A stretch of 64,000 nt of DNA. Origin: Psychrobacter glacincola (GTDB taxonomy: Bacteria > Pseudomonadota > Gammaproteobacteria > Pseudomonadales > Moraxellaceae). The stretch's first letter is position 1; each line of letters opens with the position of its first letter. Shown one piece after another: positions 1 to 9,922 of this stretch. A model generated the notes under the pieces. It saw nothing but the letters and a program-made list of their open reading frames with translations. It did no database searches and was not told the origin of the DNA. The position numbers and the translations under genes were made by a program. The DNA lies in contig LIQB01000004.1 in NCBI GenBank assembly GCA_001411745.2, positions 248,001 through 312,000 on the forward strand, read 5' to 3'.

Positions 1-384
1 TACCCCCTGTTTCGATAGTGCTTGAGTAAGCTCGTCAGCAGCATTATCAATTAAAACGGTGTTGTGATTACCCATACCTGCGTATTGATTCAACTCACGC
101 TGTAGTAAGCGATGAGAAAACTGACCAATGCGGCGGTCGTTAGCAGAAATACTATCACGACTGCTAACGTCTGCCAGCAAGCTCAGTTTATTGGCAAGAT
201 CTGCTAATAAATTAAGGCGAATCATCGTTAGCGCGCCGCCAACCTGATGATAATGTTGCACCATCTGCTCGTAATCAGTGCTATCAGCGTCTAACTGCCA
301 GCCATCAGATATCTGTGATAATTGCTGATTAAACAGTGGTAATAACCACTCAAGCGTCACTATGTCATTGGGCTGGTTTTTCAT
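1..384 (-). CDS. chpA: ChpA/PilL chemotaxis hybrid kinase, N-terminal fragment
   Basis: This is the first 128 codons of a gene that runs off the left edge. ChpA is the CheA-type hybrid histidine kinase of the Pil-Chp system controlling type IV pilus twitching. The visible part is helical and contains the stretch HQVGGALTMIRLNLLADLA, which resembles the FimL/Hpt-like N-terminal domain of ChpA proteins. No phosphoacceptor His motif, kinase or receiver domain is inside the window, so the call rests mainly on position: it follows pilG-pilH-pilI-pilJ-pilK on the same strand, as in Pseudomonas and Acinetobacter. The ATG at 384 lies 30 bases after the pilK stop. Confidence 0.75.
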   Translation of the reverse strand, partial: MKNQPNDIVTLEWLLPLFNQQLSQISDGWQLDADSTDYEQMVQHYHQVGGALTMIRLNLLADLANKLSLLADVSSRDSISANDRRIGQFSHRLLQRELNQYAGMGNHNTVLIDNAADELTQALSKQGV

Positions 385-414
385 AGGGTTATCCTAACTT
401 GTCTAGGCACTAAT

Positions 415-1404
415 CTAGACATTAATTTTTTGCCACACATTAACCTGTGGGTGCGCAATACGGCGCATATTTGAAGGACGCCAAAACAACGCCTCACCTG
501 GAGCCAATATAATATATCCACCTAACGCACACTGCTCTGATAGCCTTGCCAAAATATCACGCTGATCAAACTTGCGAAAATATAGCAGCATATTTTGACA
601 GATAATGACATGCTGAAGGTGCGAAGTGGGTGGTTTTTGCTCAATAATATTGTGTAAAGCGAAGCTAACATAGCGTCGTAACATTGGCGCAATCTGCCAG
701 TCGGTCTGAGTGCCAGTCATCGCCTTTTTTGCGGTAGATACCTTATAAAAATGCGATTGACTGATATCACACTTAGCTCGCCATGGCTGAACGAACTGCT
801 GGCACAGGTCTGGAATTAACGACTGCTGCCGCTTATCATACTGCCCTAGTCGTGCTTTTGTAATGGCTTGTTGGCTGACATCTGTACCCAATATCGTATA
901 ATTAACCAATTGTTCAGAAGCCAAGCTCATCGCCAATGACCATGTTTCTTGTCCACTGGCACAACCAACACTCCAAATGCGAAATAAATCATTAGCATCA
1001 TTGTTGTGACCACGATCAGTACTAGTGGCAGTAAGCTGCTGGCGCTGATGCTGTAATGCACTCTTTGTGACAAAATCGATAGAAGGCATATGGCGAAAAA
1101 AACGACTTTCGTGAATCATTACTTTATCCAATAACTGCTGGCGTACTTCATCGTTTTTTGGTAGTTGACACCACAGCTTTCCAACTGTCAATCCATGTGA
1201 TAATGCCGTGTGTTCAATCGCATTTATCAACCATTGCAGCTGGACATTGGGTAGAACGAAACCAATCTCTTGTTCTATATATCTCTGCCACTGCTGCACA
1301 TCAAAACTGTCTGCCTGCAGCAAACCCTTCAACGAGGGCTTGATTGCTTTGATAGAATTGCTGTCTGGTTGAGTAAAATTATTCACGTCACCTGCTATAG
1401 TCAC
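415..1404 (-). CDS. pilK: PilK, CheR-type protein-glutamate methyltransferase
   Basis: Predicted 329-residue SAM-dependent methyltransferase that would methylate glutamates of the PilJ receptor. The sequence shows a CheR N-terminal helical part, an HESRFFR segment typical of CheR near residue 98, the SAM-binding strand with WSVGCASGQETWSLAM near residue 145, and ILGTDVSQQAITKAR, the second SAM-binding motif. A later HVIICQNMLLYF segment matches the CheR RNVLIYF motif. The start codon is GTG; no ATG lies near the expected N terminus. It sits between pilJ and chpA in the Pil-Chp operon. Confidence 0.88.
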   Translation of the reverse strand: MTIAGDVNNFTQPDSNSIKAIKPSLKGLLQADSFDVQQWQRYIEQEIGFVLPNVQLQWLINAIEHTALSHGLTVGKLWCQLPKNDEVRQQLLDKVMIHESRFFRHMPSIDFVTKSALQHQRQQLTATSTDRGHNNDANDLFRIWSVGCASGQETWSLAMSLASEQLVNYTILGTDVSQQAITKARLGQYDKRQQSLIPDLCQQFVQPWRAKCDISQSHFYKVSTAKKAMTGTQTDWQIAPMLRRYVSFALHNIIEQKPPTSHLQHVIICQNMLLYFRKFDQRDILARLSEQCALGGYIILAPGEALFWRPSNMRRIAHPQVNVWQKINV

Positions 1405-1498
1405 TGCTGCAAATCATCGTATCTGCACAGCATATTATTAACACATTAATTTAAAGACGGTCAGTGGTCTAACACCTACTTGACGTTAACACTTGTCA

Positions 1499-2911
1499 TT
1501 ACACACTTGCTGATAACGCTTCTTCGGTGTCCAACATCTCGTTTTCTAGTAGCTCATCATCGTTCGACACTTTAAAACCAGTGACTGACTCTTGCAATGC
1601 TGCAGCCATTTCGCTCAGCTCACCAATAGAGCGCGCGGTTGCCATTGTGCCAGAAGAGGTCTGTGAGGTAATATCTTGAATAATATTCATCGTATGGGAG
1701 ATGTGACCAGCAGATTCTGCCTGCTGCAAAGCGGCGTTTGAGATGTTTTGAATCAAGTCAGCCAAGGTATTAGAAACGCTCTGCACTTCTTCTAGGGCTT
1801 CACCAGCATCTTTTGCCAAGCGTGCACCGCGCACAACTTCAGAGGTCGTCGATTCCATTGACATAACTGCTTCGTTGGTATCTGCCTGAATGGTTTTCAC
1901 CAAGGTTTCAATCTGTTTGGTAGCGTTAGCTGAACGCTCAGCAAGACGTTGGACTTCATCAGCAACGACCGCAAAGCCTCGACCAGCCTCACCTGCCATC
2001 GATGCCTGAATAGCAGCATTCAATGCCAAAACGTTGGTCTGGTCAGCAATATCATTAATCAAACCAACGATATCACCAATTTCTTGCGAAGACTCACCCA
2101 GACGCTTGATACGTTTTGAGGTCTCTTGAATCTGATCACGAATCACGTTCATACCTTCAATAGAGCGCTGTACAACTTCCGCTCCATTATGAGAGATGGC
2201 TACTGAGCGCTGAGCAACAGTCGCTGATTCTGAAGCGTTGTTCGAAACTTGGTCAATCGATACTGTCATCTCATTAATAGCCGCTGATACACCAGCAATT
2301 TCTTGTGCTTGGTGCTCAGATGCTTCAGCAAGTTCGACTGCATTCATCTGTGTTTGGTCTGAAGACTGCGAAACGCGGTCAGCCGTGTTGTTAATAACCA
2401 AAACCAATTGACGTAATTGGTCAATCGCAAAGTTCACTGAGTCAGCAATTGCCCCAGTAAAATCTTCTGATACGGTGGCATTAACCGTCAAATCGCCTTC
2501 TGCTAAATCACCCAATTCATCAAGTAGACGTAGAATAGCAATCTGGTTACGTTCATTTTCTTCTTGAATTTGACGCGCTCGCTCAGATTCCGCTTCTGCT
2601 TCCTGACGACGACGCAAGGTTTCTTTTTCAATGAGTAGACGCTCTGATCCCCCACGCTGCTTCAGTAACTGATACAGAGCAAAGAGGATGCCTAATACCC
2701 CTACGACAAATATAATCGCTGGTAAAGTAACGGATTGATTAAAATCAGCCAAGTACTGACTTACTGACGATAACGAATTGACCAACCAAATCAGGCAGGC
2801 CACACTTATTAGCACAAAAAACCCTAACAATAACTTCCACTTGCTATTAGCGTCCTTGCCATCTGTTGTATTGGTCGTACCAGCTACAGGTTTCTTTATA
2901 ACATCACTCAT
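1499..2911 (-). CDS. pilJ: PilJ, methyl-accepting chemoreceptor for twitching
   Basis: Transmembrane chemoreceptor of the Pil-Chp system. About 470 residues: two hydrophobic segments near residues 25-45 and 62-82 with almost no periplasmic domain between them, a coiled linker, a HAMP-like region near [10 protein letters not shown], and the long MCP signalling domain with the conserved hairpin tip ([38 protein letters not shown]). This is shorter than the roughly 680-residue Pseudomonas PilJ, whose periplasmic PilJ domains appear to be missing here. The ATG at 2911 was chosen over an in-frame TTG at 2929 because an AGGA ribosome site lies 9 bases before it. Confidence 0.9.
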   Translation of the reverse strand: MSDVIKKPVAGTTNTTDGKDANSKWKLLLGFFVLISVACLIWLVNSLSSVSQYLADFNQSVTLPAIIFVVGVLGILFALYQLLKQRGGSERLLIEKETLRRRQEAEAESERARQIQEENERNQIAILRLLDELGDLAEGDLTVNATVSEDFTGAIADSVNFAIDQLRQLVLVINNTADRVSQSSDQTQMNAVELAEASEHQAQEIAGVSAAINEMTVSIDQVSNNASESATVAQRSVAISHNGAEVVQRSIEGMNVIRDQIQETSKRIKRLGESSQEIGDIVGLINDIADQTNVLALNAAIQASMAGEAGRGFAVVADEVQRLAERSANATKQIETLVKTIQADTNEAVMSMESTTSEVVRGARLAKDAGEALEEVQSVSNTLADLIQNISNAALQQAESAGHISHTMNIIQDITSQTSSGTMATARSIGELSEMAAALQESVTGFKVSNDDELLENEMLDTEEALSASV

Positions 2912-3088
2912 CGTACGTATTCCTTTCAAACAATCATCAAAGTCTCATCGTGACTGACTTTGACAATCTTATTGTTATAAAAACAACAGTGATTAGCAAA
3001 GCCTGTATGAATACTGACACCCAACCGTATCATGTCATTCGCTATTATTTCGTCATCGTTATAGCAGCCAGATAGCTGTTATCGACTG

Positions 3089-3619
3089 CTATATTGCAGC
3101 ATCGGTATACTGCAAGTCTTGTGCGAGCAGGCTTGGCATAAAAACATACCAATCTTGCTCATTTTTAAAGAACTTACCGTGATTATAAGGAGCAAAGGGC
3201 GAATTAGGCTCTATAGCTTCGGCACGGTATTGATCATGCGTAAATTGTTCAATCCCAATAACTTGATCCACTAACAGTCCTGAAAAGAGATTGTCATGTT
3301 CAATGACAATGACTTTTCGTTGGCTCATTTGCGTTAAACGACTAGGAACCTGTAGAAACTGAGACAAATCGGTGATTGGCAATAGGCGTCCGCGAATATT
3401 GGCGATGCCTAGCATCCAAGGCTTCACTAGAGGCAAGCTGGTATACTCTGGCATGGCCAATACTTCTGATACTTGACCCATCGGTGCAACTAACCGCTGT
3501 CCGCCAATCTCGAATACCACACCTTGCCAGTCATACTCTTGTCCACCGCGGCGACCACTTTTGCGCGCGCGTGCCAAGTCTGCTAAACGCAGAAGCTCAA
3601 TAAACCCTCTGGAAGCCAC
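3089..3619 (-). CDS. pilI: PilI, CheW-like coupling protein
   Basis: Coupling protein linking the PilJ receptor to the ChpA kinase at the inner membrane. 176 residues, one CheW domain with the segments VVFEIGGQRLVAPMGQVSEVL, LGIANIRGRLLPITDL (the conserved NLRG-like core) and KVIVIEHDNLFSGLLVDQVIGI. The GTG start at 3619 is supported by a GGAG ribosome site located inside the last codons of pilH, whose stop is four bases away, so the two genes are probably translationally coupled. Confidence 0.88.
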   Translation of the reverse strand: MASRGFIELLRLADLARARKSGRRGGQEYDWQGVVFEIGGQRLVAPMGQVSEVLAMPEYTSLPLVKPWMLGIANIRGRLLPITDLSQFLQVPSRLTQMSQRKVIVIEHDNLFSGLLVDQVIGIEQFTHDQYRAEAIEPNSPFAPYNHGKFFKNEQDWYVFMPSLLAQDLQYTDAAI

Positions 3620-3622
3620 AAT

Positions 3623-3985
3623 CTACTCCATTACTTTACGAATGATATTAACCAATCCATTTTCGTCAACGGGCTTAGCCATATACTCTTTAGCACCTTG
3701 GCGTTTTCCCCAAACTCGATCGGTTTCCTGATTTTTGGTACTGATCATAATCACTGGAATATGCGCGGTGGTTTTACCTCGAGTAATTTTGCGAGTGGCC
3801 TGAAAACCGTTCATCTCAGGCATAACCACGTCCATTAAAATGACATCTGGTAAGTGATCAATGGCCATCTGGCAACCTTGCTCACCATTTATAGCCTCTA
3901 ATACTTTAAAATTATGTCTGGCAAGCATGTCGCGAAATTTCGCCATCTCAGATGGTGAGTCGTCAATGACTAAAACTGTAGTCAT
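3623..3985 (-). CDS. pilH: PilH, single-domain response regulator
   Basis: CheY-like receiver of 120 residues with no output domain. Conserved acidic pair near residues 8-9 (VIDDSPSE), phosphoacceptor Asp in VILMDVVMPEMNG, Thr/Ser in VIMISTKNQ, and Lys in YMAKPVDENG. In Pseudomonas PilH works with PilG downstream of ChpA to set pilus retraction and extension; that role is taken from the family. An AAGGAA ribosome site precedes the ATG. Confidence 0.9.
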   Translation of the reverse strand: MTTVLVIDDSPSEMAKFRDMLARHNFKVLEAINGEQGCQMAIDHLPDVILMDVVMPEMNGFQATRKITRGKTTAHIPVIMISTKNQETDRVWGKRQGAKEYMAKPVDENGLVNIIRKVME

Positions 3986-4265
3986 AGGAATTTCCTTTAT
4001 TTTCGAAAGTATCCATAAGGATATGTTGTTATATTATTGAGACAATCCAACTGAAAGTAGCACGCCAACCATGAATGGCAGGGCAACTCTCTTAACAGTT
4101 TCGATTAAATATTGAGCAGTTATTAGTAATATTTTATCAATACTAAATCTCTTAACCGTAATGCCTAGCCTAATTTATCTGATTCTATATAAAGCATAGC
4201 TATGCATAAATCATACCAACTTGTAAGACGATATTTAATGATATGTCTACAAGCGGACTTATATA

Positions 4266-4643
4266 TTAGCGGTACTGATTAATTGCCTCGAACAGCTCAT
4301 CTTTACTAAATGGCTTGGTCAGATACTCATCTGAACCCACAATACGACCACGCGCTTTGTCAAATAAGCCATCTTTAGACGACAACATAATCACAGGTTT
4401 GCTGGCATAATCAGGGTTGTTTTTTATTAGCGCACAAGTCTGATAGCCATCCAAACGCGGCATCATAATGTCGACAAAAATAATATCTGGATTGTTATCG
4501 ACAATTTTTGCTAAAGCATCAAAACCATCAATGGCGGTCACAACTTCGCAACCCGCTTTTTGTAATAAAGTCTCTGCGGTACGGCGAATGGTTTTTGAAT
4601 CATCAATCACCATTACTTTTAAACCATCAAAATTATTTTCCAT
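4266..4643 (-). CDS. pilG: PilG, single-domain response regulator
   Basis: CheY-like receiver of 125 residues, first gene of the Pil-Chp cluster. The acidic pair is in VMVIDDSKT, the phosphoacceptor Asp in IIFVDIMMPRLDGYQTC, Ser in VIMLSSKDGLFD, Lys in YLTKPFSKDELF. The LSSKDGLFDKARG segment is characteristic of PilG/TwitchG-type receivers. A 280-base gap separates it from pilH, wider than the other gaps in the operon, so a second promoter there is possible. Confidence 0.9.
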   Translation of the reverse strand: MENNFDGLKVMVIDDSKTIRRTAETLLQKAGCEVVTAIDGFDALAKIVDNNPDIIFVDIMMPRLDGYQTCALIKNNPDYASKPVIMLSSKDGLFDKARGRIVGSDEYLTKPFSKDELFEAINQYR

Positions 4644-5311
4644 TATCAGTGTCCTATAAACGACTATTTATTCTTAATACCATCCATCAATGCAAAAATT
4701 TAACGGTTATTTCAACCTGTCATATCATTCATTATTGGACTGATATGAGACGCTAAATTTGCATTACCATATGTTATGACAGTCGAAATATCATCTGCCA
4801 GTATCTGCCTGTCAAACAGAGCGTCAACATGGGCTACTATACGCACTTTCTAATTAATAAGCTTACTAAATTGCGCCAAACCTATGGCTTTTTAGACGAC
4901 TTATTTTGCTTTTATTATCGTCCACTGCAACCGTATTTGGCTTCAAACAAGGTAGAGTACCTTTTATTACTGATGACCATGACGATAAAAGAGGTAAGCC
5001 CGAAGTAGAAGAACCATCAACCTTATGATATTTCTGCATTATATAGAAACGCTTGGCACATTGCTGAATAATTTTCTTTTGTGATAAAAATGTATCATTG
5101 TATTTTGTTATGTTTGTTTTAGCACAGTTATCGACTAATTTCCAGTTATGAGTGAGCCAATATTCGAACTGGTCAGTAATATAAAAATATGTTCAGACTA
5201 GCTGTCCCTCCTACCTTAGCTAATGACTGGATTTAGTAGCCTTAATGTCAGCGGTTTATTAAGTTTTTTGCGCTTATTTCACCCAGTGGCAATTCACTAT
5301 ATAATAAAACG
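4644..5311. other. Intergenic region between divergent pilG and HlyD-like gene
   Basis: About 670 bases that should hold the promoters of pilG (minus) and the lipoprotein gene (plus). The stretch is AT-rich. A 59-codon reading frame at 4829-5008 on the plus strand has no ribosome site and no recognisable family. No RNA gene or clear terminator was seen. Confidence 0.4.
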
Positions 5312-5332
5312 ATGACTACTATGGTGACTGCT

Positions 5333-6625
5333 ATGACGGCTTCTAAATTTTTAAAAAATAGCACTTATCTACTGAGTGCTTTTCTTCTTGCTGCCTGTCA
5401 GCCATCACCGCCTACCAATGAGCCTGTGACTGCAGAAAACAGTGAGACTGTAGATACCCCTATTGTCATTACCGACGATAGTGTGACCATGACGCCAGAT
5501 CATATATTGAGCATAAAACCTTCACGTTATCAGCCCAGTCTTGGTTTACAAGGTAAGATCGAACCTATCAAACAGACTAAGCTTATCGCTGCATACCCCA
5601 TTAACGTCGAAGAAATACTGGTTACTGAGGGTCAATGGGTAGAAAAAGATATGCCGCTGCTTATTGTTCGACGCGTGCAATCAGAAAGCAAAACAGCAGA
5701 TGCATCCAACCCAGCCAAGGAAAAATCTTCGGCATCGAACAGCGTTGCCCCAGATTCTGAGATGACGAACGATGCGGTTGATGTAAAGCAAACACACTCA
5801 CAAAAAACAGACGCTAGCTCAAAACCCAATCAGCCTACAGCAGAAAATGGTGCAACAACCACTAAAAACGATCCAATTGCTAACAAAGAAGAGGCAGCAG
5901 CAAACGCCACAGTGGGCGCTCCTAAAAACGCAGTCGGCAATCTTAAAAACAATGACCAAACCAGCGCTAATAGCACGGCGAGCTCAAAACCGCAGCAGAA
6001 TCAGTATAATTTGATCACTGTGCGTGCCAGTTTTTCTGGCCGTGTAAAAAACTTATATGCCAAAGCAGGTCAAAGACTAGAGGCGCGCACGCCTTTATTA
6101 CAGCTTAGCGATGAAACTAAATTACACTTTATCGCGACCTTACCTATTCAAGCAGAACCACAACTTTCGGTTGGTCAGACTGTCAATTTTACAGCTGAAG
6201 GTATGTCGGAACAGTTCACAGGACAAGTCAGTAAACTGACCGCGACCAGCCAGCCGAAAAAGCTGTTGGTCTATGTTAACGTCATTGACAATGAAGCAAG
6301 TCGAGACAAGTTATTGCCAGATATGAAAGTCACGGGGCGGGTTAATTATGGTCAAATAGATGTGGGCACTATCGTACCTAAGCGCGCGTTGCACGATGTT
6401 GACTTGACAGAATTACAAACGTCACCATATAAGCCTCTGTCACCGTTAACTGCTAACGTGTGGATTATTGGACAGGATCAGCGCCTAACACGCCAGCCTA
6501 TTGAAGTAGTCGAATATGACCCTATCACAAAGCAATATTTAATTGCGGGTATTAGCAACGACAGTTTGATTTGTTTGGCTGATTTACCAGCTGATGCTAA
6601 AGGTAAAAAAGTCAATGTCTCATAG
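5333..6625 (+). CDS. HlyD/RND adaptor-like periplasmic lipoprotein with low-complexity insert
   Basis: Predicted outer- or inner-membrane-anchored periplasmic adaptor of the membrane fusion protein type, usually a partner of an efflux transporter. A lipoprotein signal peptide ends in LLAAC. The first half of the biotinyl/lipoyl-like domain is visible (LGLQGKIEPIKQTKLIAAYPINVEEILVTEGQ split over two strands), then comes about 110 residues rich in Ser, Ala, Asn and Lys, then the second half (GRVKNLYAKAGQRLEARTPLLQL) and a beta-barrel domain ending near VGTIVPKRALHDV. The insert therefore sits where the adaptor hairpin normally is. No RND or ABC partner is adjacent. ATG codons at 5312 and 5321 are also in frame; none has a strong ribosome site, and 5333 gives the most usual signal-peptide length. 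Confidence 0.7.
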   Translation: MTASKFLKNSTYLLSAFLLAACQPSPPTNEPVTAENSETVDTPIVITDDSVTMTPDHILSIKPSRYQPSLGLQGKIEPIKQTKLIAAYPINVEEILVTEGQWVEKDMPLLIVRRVQSESKTADASNPAKEKSSASNSVAPDSEMTNDAVDVKQTHSQKTDASSKPNQPTAENGATTTKNDPIANKEEAAANATVGAPKNAVGNLKNNDQTSANSTASSKPQQNQYNLITVRASFSGRVKNLYAKAGQRLEARTPLLQLSDETKLHFIATLPIQAEPQLSVGQTVNFTAEGMSEQFTGQVSKLTATSQPKKLLVYVNVIDNEASRDKLLPDMKVTGRVNYGQIDVGTIVPKRALHDVDLTELQTSPYKPLSPLTANVWIIGQDQRLTRQPIEVVEYDPITKQYLIAGISNDSLICLADLPADAKGKKVNVS

Positions 6626-6922
6626 CTATGCATGCCGACAGTTACATTGTGTAGAAACATTAACAAAGCCTCTCTTGTTTTGTAACTGCGTAATTAGGCA
6701 ATATGACCGTACAATATATAGCATTAACCGAGTATTCTGAATCATTGGTATTAAATGATTCAATATCTTGAAAGTTTGAGAAATCTTAGAAAGTTCGAGA
6801 ACCTAGAGGCTTAATCGTTTAACTGTTTAAGAACCTAAAATCAGCGATGTATTTATCGTGATACAAAATATCAAAACAGATGAAACGTTTGGCCAACCAT
6901 AACAACAACTAGAGGATAACCC

Positions 6923-7645
6923 ATGAGCAAGCAGATTTTATTAATCGAAGATGATCCTGATCTAGCTGAGTTAATCAGCGATTACCTGACCATGAATTAT
7001 TATGACGTCCATCATGCAGGACTTGGTCAAGAAGGGCTTGAGTTATTGGATGCCAAAGAGCGTGACATTGATTTGGTCGTGCTTGACTTAATGCTGCCTG
7101 ACATGGATGGTATGCAAGTGTGTCAAAAAATTCGCGGCAATAAAAACAACATGACCAATAAAGTGCCCATTATCATGTTGACAGCGAAAGGCGATACCAC
7201 CGATCGCGTGCTAGGTCTTGAGATGGGTGCTGACGATTATATATCTAAGCCTTTTGAGCCACGTGAGCTTCTCGCTCGAATCCGTGCTGTTATTCGCCGT
7301 CATGAGCAGCCCAATCAAGCAGATAGCCAGTCTGACAGCTTGACCTTTGGTCGTTTGAGCGTGTTCCCTGATAGCCATGAAGTGACCATCGACGATGAGC
7401 CTGTCCGTTTAACGACGCATCAGTTTCAATTATTGCATTACTTTGCCACCCATTCTGGTAAAGTATTGAATCGCGAGCAACTGTGGCAAGCCATGCCCAA
7501 TGATGACAGCTCAGATAATATCGATCGCGCGATTGATGTTCATATCTCGCGCTTGCGTGCTTTAATTGAAGACAACCCACGCCAGCCAAAACGTATTATT
7601 ACGGTACGCGGTGTTGGTTATCAATTTGCCACTGATCAGGTTTGA
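6923..7645 (+). CDS. OmpR-family two-component response regulator
   Basis: 240-residue DNA-binding regulator. Receiver: acidic pair D10-D11, phosphoacceptor D55 in VVLDLMLPDMDG, T87, K109 in YISKPFEPRELLARIR. Winged helix-turn-helix output domain from about residue 135 with the typical LTTHQFQLLHYFATHSGKVLNREQL and SRLRALIEDNP-RIITVRGVGYQF segments. The next gene is its likely cognate histidine kinase, about 100 bases downstream. The overall look is RstA/CpxR-like, but the signal and targets cannot be read from the sequence. An AGAGGA ribosome site precedes the ATG. Confidence 0.88.
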   Translation: MSKQILLIEDDPDLAELISDYLTMNYYDVHHAGLGQEGLELLDAKERDIDLVVLDLMLPDMDGMQVCQKIRGNKNNMTNKVPIIMLTAKGDTTDRVLGLEMGADDYISKPFEPRELLARIRAVIRRHEQPNQADSQSDSLTFGRLSVFPDSHEVTIDDEPVRLTTHQFQLLHYFATHSGKVLNREQLWQAMPNDDSSDNIDRAIDVHISRLRALIEDNPRQPKRIITVRGVGYQFATDQV

Positions 7646-7747
7646 TCACAAAAGCGGCAAACCAATCGATAAAAACCATACTTTTGATTTTTTTATGCAA
7701 ATTAGAAGTATGAGTCGATATAAACGGCTGATAGTAGAGATGGTTTA

Positions 7748-9922
7748 ATGCAGCAGTTGGGATTTCGTTCGGTATTTGCCAAGTTATTTGCCAGTGTCAT
7801 GCTGGCACTTATTTTATTTGCAGTGGCGATGGTGCTGTTGACGCAACTTGTGCACGATAAAGATGCAAGTATTCGATCAGAAGTATTGGCCACTCAGATT
7901 TTAGGACAAATAGACCCTTTCTTGCATGAGCTGAATATCTCTGTTAGCGAGGACAATCGCTTGCAAGCGCGCTTTATGCTAGCAGTGGTCAAAAAGAGCT
8001 TTGATATCTTTGATGAGTCATTACAGGCAAAGATGGGCTTGTATGACAGCGAAGGTCGATTGCTAATGCAAACGGATAACAGCGATTTGCCGTTGGAGTT
8101 GCCCGCACCGCCCTCTTTATTTTCACGCGTTTTTCCCTCTCTCGCAGATACCTCCCCTACCAAGCAAGCTCAGGTTTATAGCAGCACCGGCTATACGCTT
8201 TTGTATGAATCACGCTTACCGCCTAAAAAACCAGTACTCTCTTCTGCGCTGAATTTATTTACTGGCACACTACTACTGTTACTTATTATGGCAGGTGTCC
8301 TATGGTGGATTGCTCGTACCATCACTTGGCGCATCAATCAGATGAGCCAGCAGATGGCGCAACTGGGTGATGGTGATTTTACCGTACGGGTGAATGCTCG
8401 TGGTAACGATGAGATCGCCTCACTAGCGCGTGGATTTAATCAAGCAGCACAAAAAATCGAACACCTTATCGATGCCAATAACCTGCTCTTAGCACATGCT
8501 TCTCATGAGCTACGTACCCCCATTACTCGTATTCGCTTACAGATTGAGATGATGGATATGCTCGCAGGGGCGCTACCATCTGATACCAAAGCAAAGTTTG
8601 ATAAACGTGCGCAAGCGATTAACCGCGATTTGTCAGGGCTCAATGATTTGGTAGAGAGTATCTTATTGGTGAGTCGTTTAGACGCCGGTCATGCCTTGCA
8701 GCAAGTTGAAAGTTTAGATTTATATGATTTAGTGAATCAAGAACGTCAACATTATCCTGAAGCGACGCTCATTGGTGAACATATTGTGATCGATGGTCAA
8801 TCATCGATGTTGACCCATTTGATTCGCAACTTGTTAACCAATGCCATGCTACACGGCAAGCCGCCCGTGACGGTACTATTGTATGGTGTGCAAACTATTG
8901 ATGAAGCAGATACCATACCTGATTACCTGCTACAAACGATACTCTGCAGTAGCTTTGCCGATTATAATAGCTCTGATTTTGACTCCTATCACGAACCAAT
9001 CGAGGTTAATGAAGACAATACGCGTAATCATATTGCGCATAGTCATACACACTCAAACGATTCTTCTCATAGTACTGGTAAAGTTAAATCTGAAGCAACG
9101 GATGCTATTATCCTGTTGCCAGCACCACCGATATATCGAAATGGAGAAAATATTGCGGTTGAGCATGATCTCAATTCCGATACCGATGTGAATATAGAGA
9201 CTAAAATCGATAAAACTGATATTAATCATACCAACAGCGACATTGACTCTATTGAAACCTGTGCAACCTTAACAGAATCTACTGATGTGGATAGTGTTCA
9301 AACGGACTCAAGTACTTCGACAAACTTAGTTGACAGTGACGATACCTTTGGAAGCAACAGCGCATCCTCATTGATTGCTAATTATCATAACTTTACCAAT
9401 GATTTGACTGACAAAATTAAAAAGGTGGTTTGGAAAGCAGTTCCTGACACTGAAGAGCCATCTGCAGTTATCAATGACGCTAAGAGTACTGCCTTGAATG
9501 ATGCAATTCCTAAATCCAAAGGTGCCATAATAAATAAAGGTGGCACTACACGCGACAAGGGTGATGCTCAAAATAACACTCAAAATCCTACAGAAGTACT
9601 CAGTACACCGCGCAAAGAAGGCTTGTTTGCCAAGCATCTAAAAAAAGCCAAGACCGATCCTGTACGCCCATTACCGAAATATGCAGTATTGGCAGTGATT
9701 GATGAAGGCACGGGTATTCCAGAAGACAAACGTGAAGAAGTATTTAGCCCATTTGTGCGGTTGCAACAAAAAAATAAAGGCTCTGGACTAGGCTTATCGC
9801 TAGTATCACAAATCGTTACCGCACATCAGGGGCGCATCATTACTGATATATTAAATGGACATACTAGGTTTTTAGTTGTCATACCAGTCAAGCACGACCC
9901 ACATTATCACCAGCATGACTAG
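7748..9922 (+). CDS. Sensor histidine kinase with about 260-residue insertion in the ATPase domain
   Basis: EnvZ-type inner-membrane kinase, 724 residues. Transmembrane segments near 11-33 and 170-190 flank a short periplasmic sensor; HAMP follows (MAQLGDGDFTVRV); the phosphoacceptor is H253 in HASHELRTPITR. The HATPase N box is LIRNLLTNAMLHG near 358-370, but the G1 box (VIDEGTGIPED) only appears near residue 650. Between them, roughly residues 383-643, is an acidic Ser/Thr/Asn/Asp-rich stretch with HSHTHSNDSSHS. The G2 box GSGLGLSLVSQIV is intact, so a working fold is possible with the insert looped out. It is probably co-transcribed with the response regulator upstream. Confidence 0.88.
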   Translation: MQQLGFRSVFAKLFASVMLALILFAVAMVLLTQLVHDKDASIRSEVLATQILGQIDPFLHELNISVSEDNRLQARFMLAVVKKSFDIFDESLQAKMGLYDSEGRLLMQTDNSDLPLELPAPPSLFSRVFPSLADTSPTKQAQVYSSTGYTLLYESRLPPKKPVLSSALNLFTGTLLLLLIMAGVLWWIARTITWRINQMSQQMAQLGDGDFTVRVNARGNDEIASLARGFNQAAQKIEHLIDANNLLLAHASHELRTPITRIRLQIEMMDMLAGALPSDTKAKFDKRAQAINRDLSGLNDLVESILLVSRLDAGHALQQVESLDLYDLVNQERQHYPEATLIGEHIVIDGQSSMLTHLIRNLLTNAMLHGKPPVTVLLYGVQTIDEADTIPDYLLQTILCSSFADYNSSDFDSYHEPIEVNEDNTRNHIAHSHTHSNDSSHSTGKVKSEATDAIILLPAPPIYRNGENIAVEHDLNSDTDVNIETKIDKTDINHTNSDIDSIETCATLTESTDVDSVQTDSSTSTNLVDSDDTFGSNSASSLIANYHNFTNDLTDKIKKVVWKAVPDTEEPSAVINDAKSTALNDAIPKSKGAIINKGGTTRDKGDAQNNTQNPTEVLSTPRKEGLFAKHLKKAKTDPVRPLPKYAVLAVIDEGTGIPEDKREEVFSPFVRLQQKNKGSGLGLSLVSQIVTAHQGRIITDILNGHTRFLVVIPVKHDPHYHQHD

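Noticed and set aside
4829-5008. 59-codon plus-strand frame between pilG and the adaptor gene
   Set aside because: No ribosome site, no family resemblance, and composition like the surrounding AT-rich intergenic DNA.
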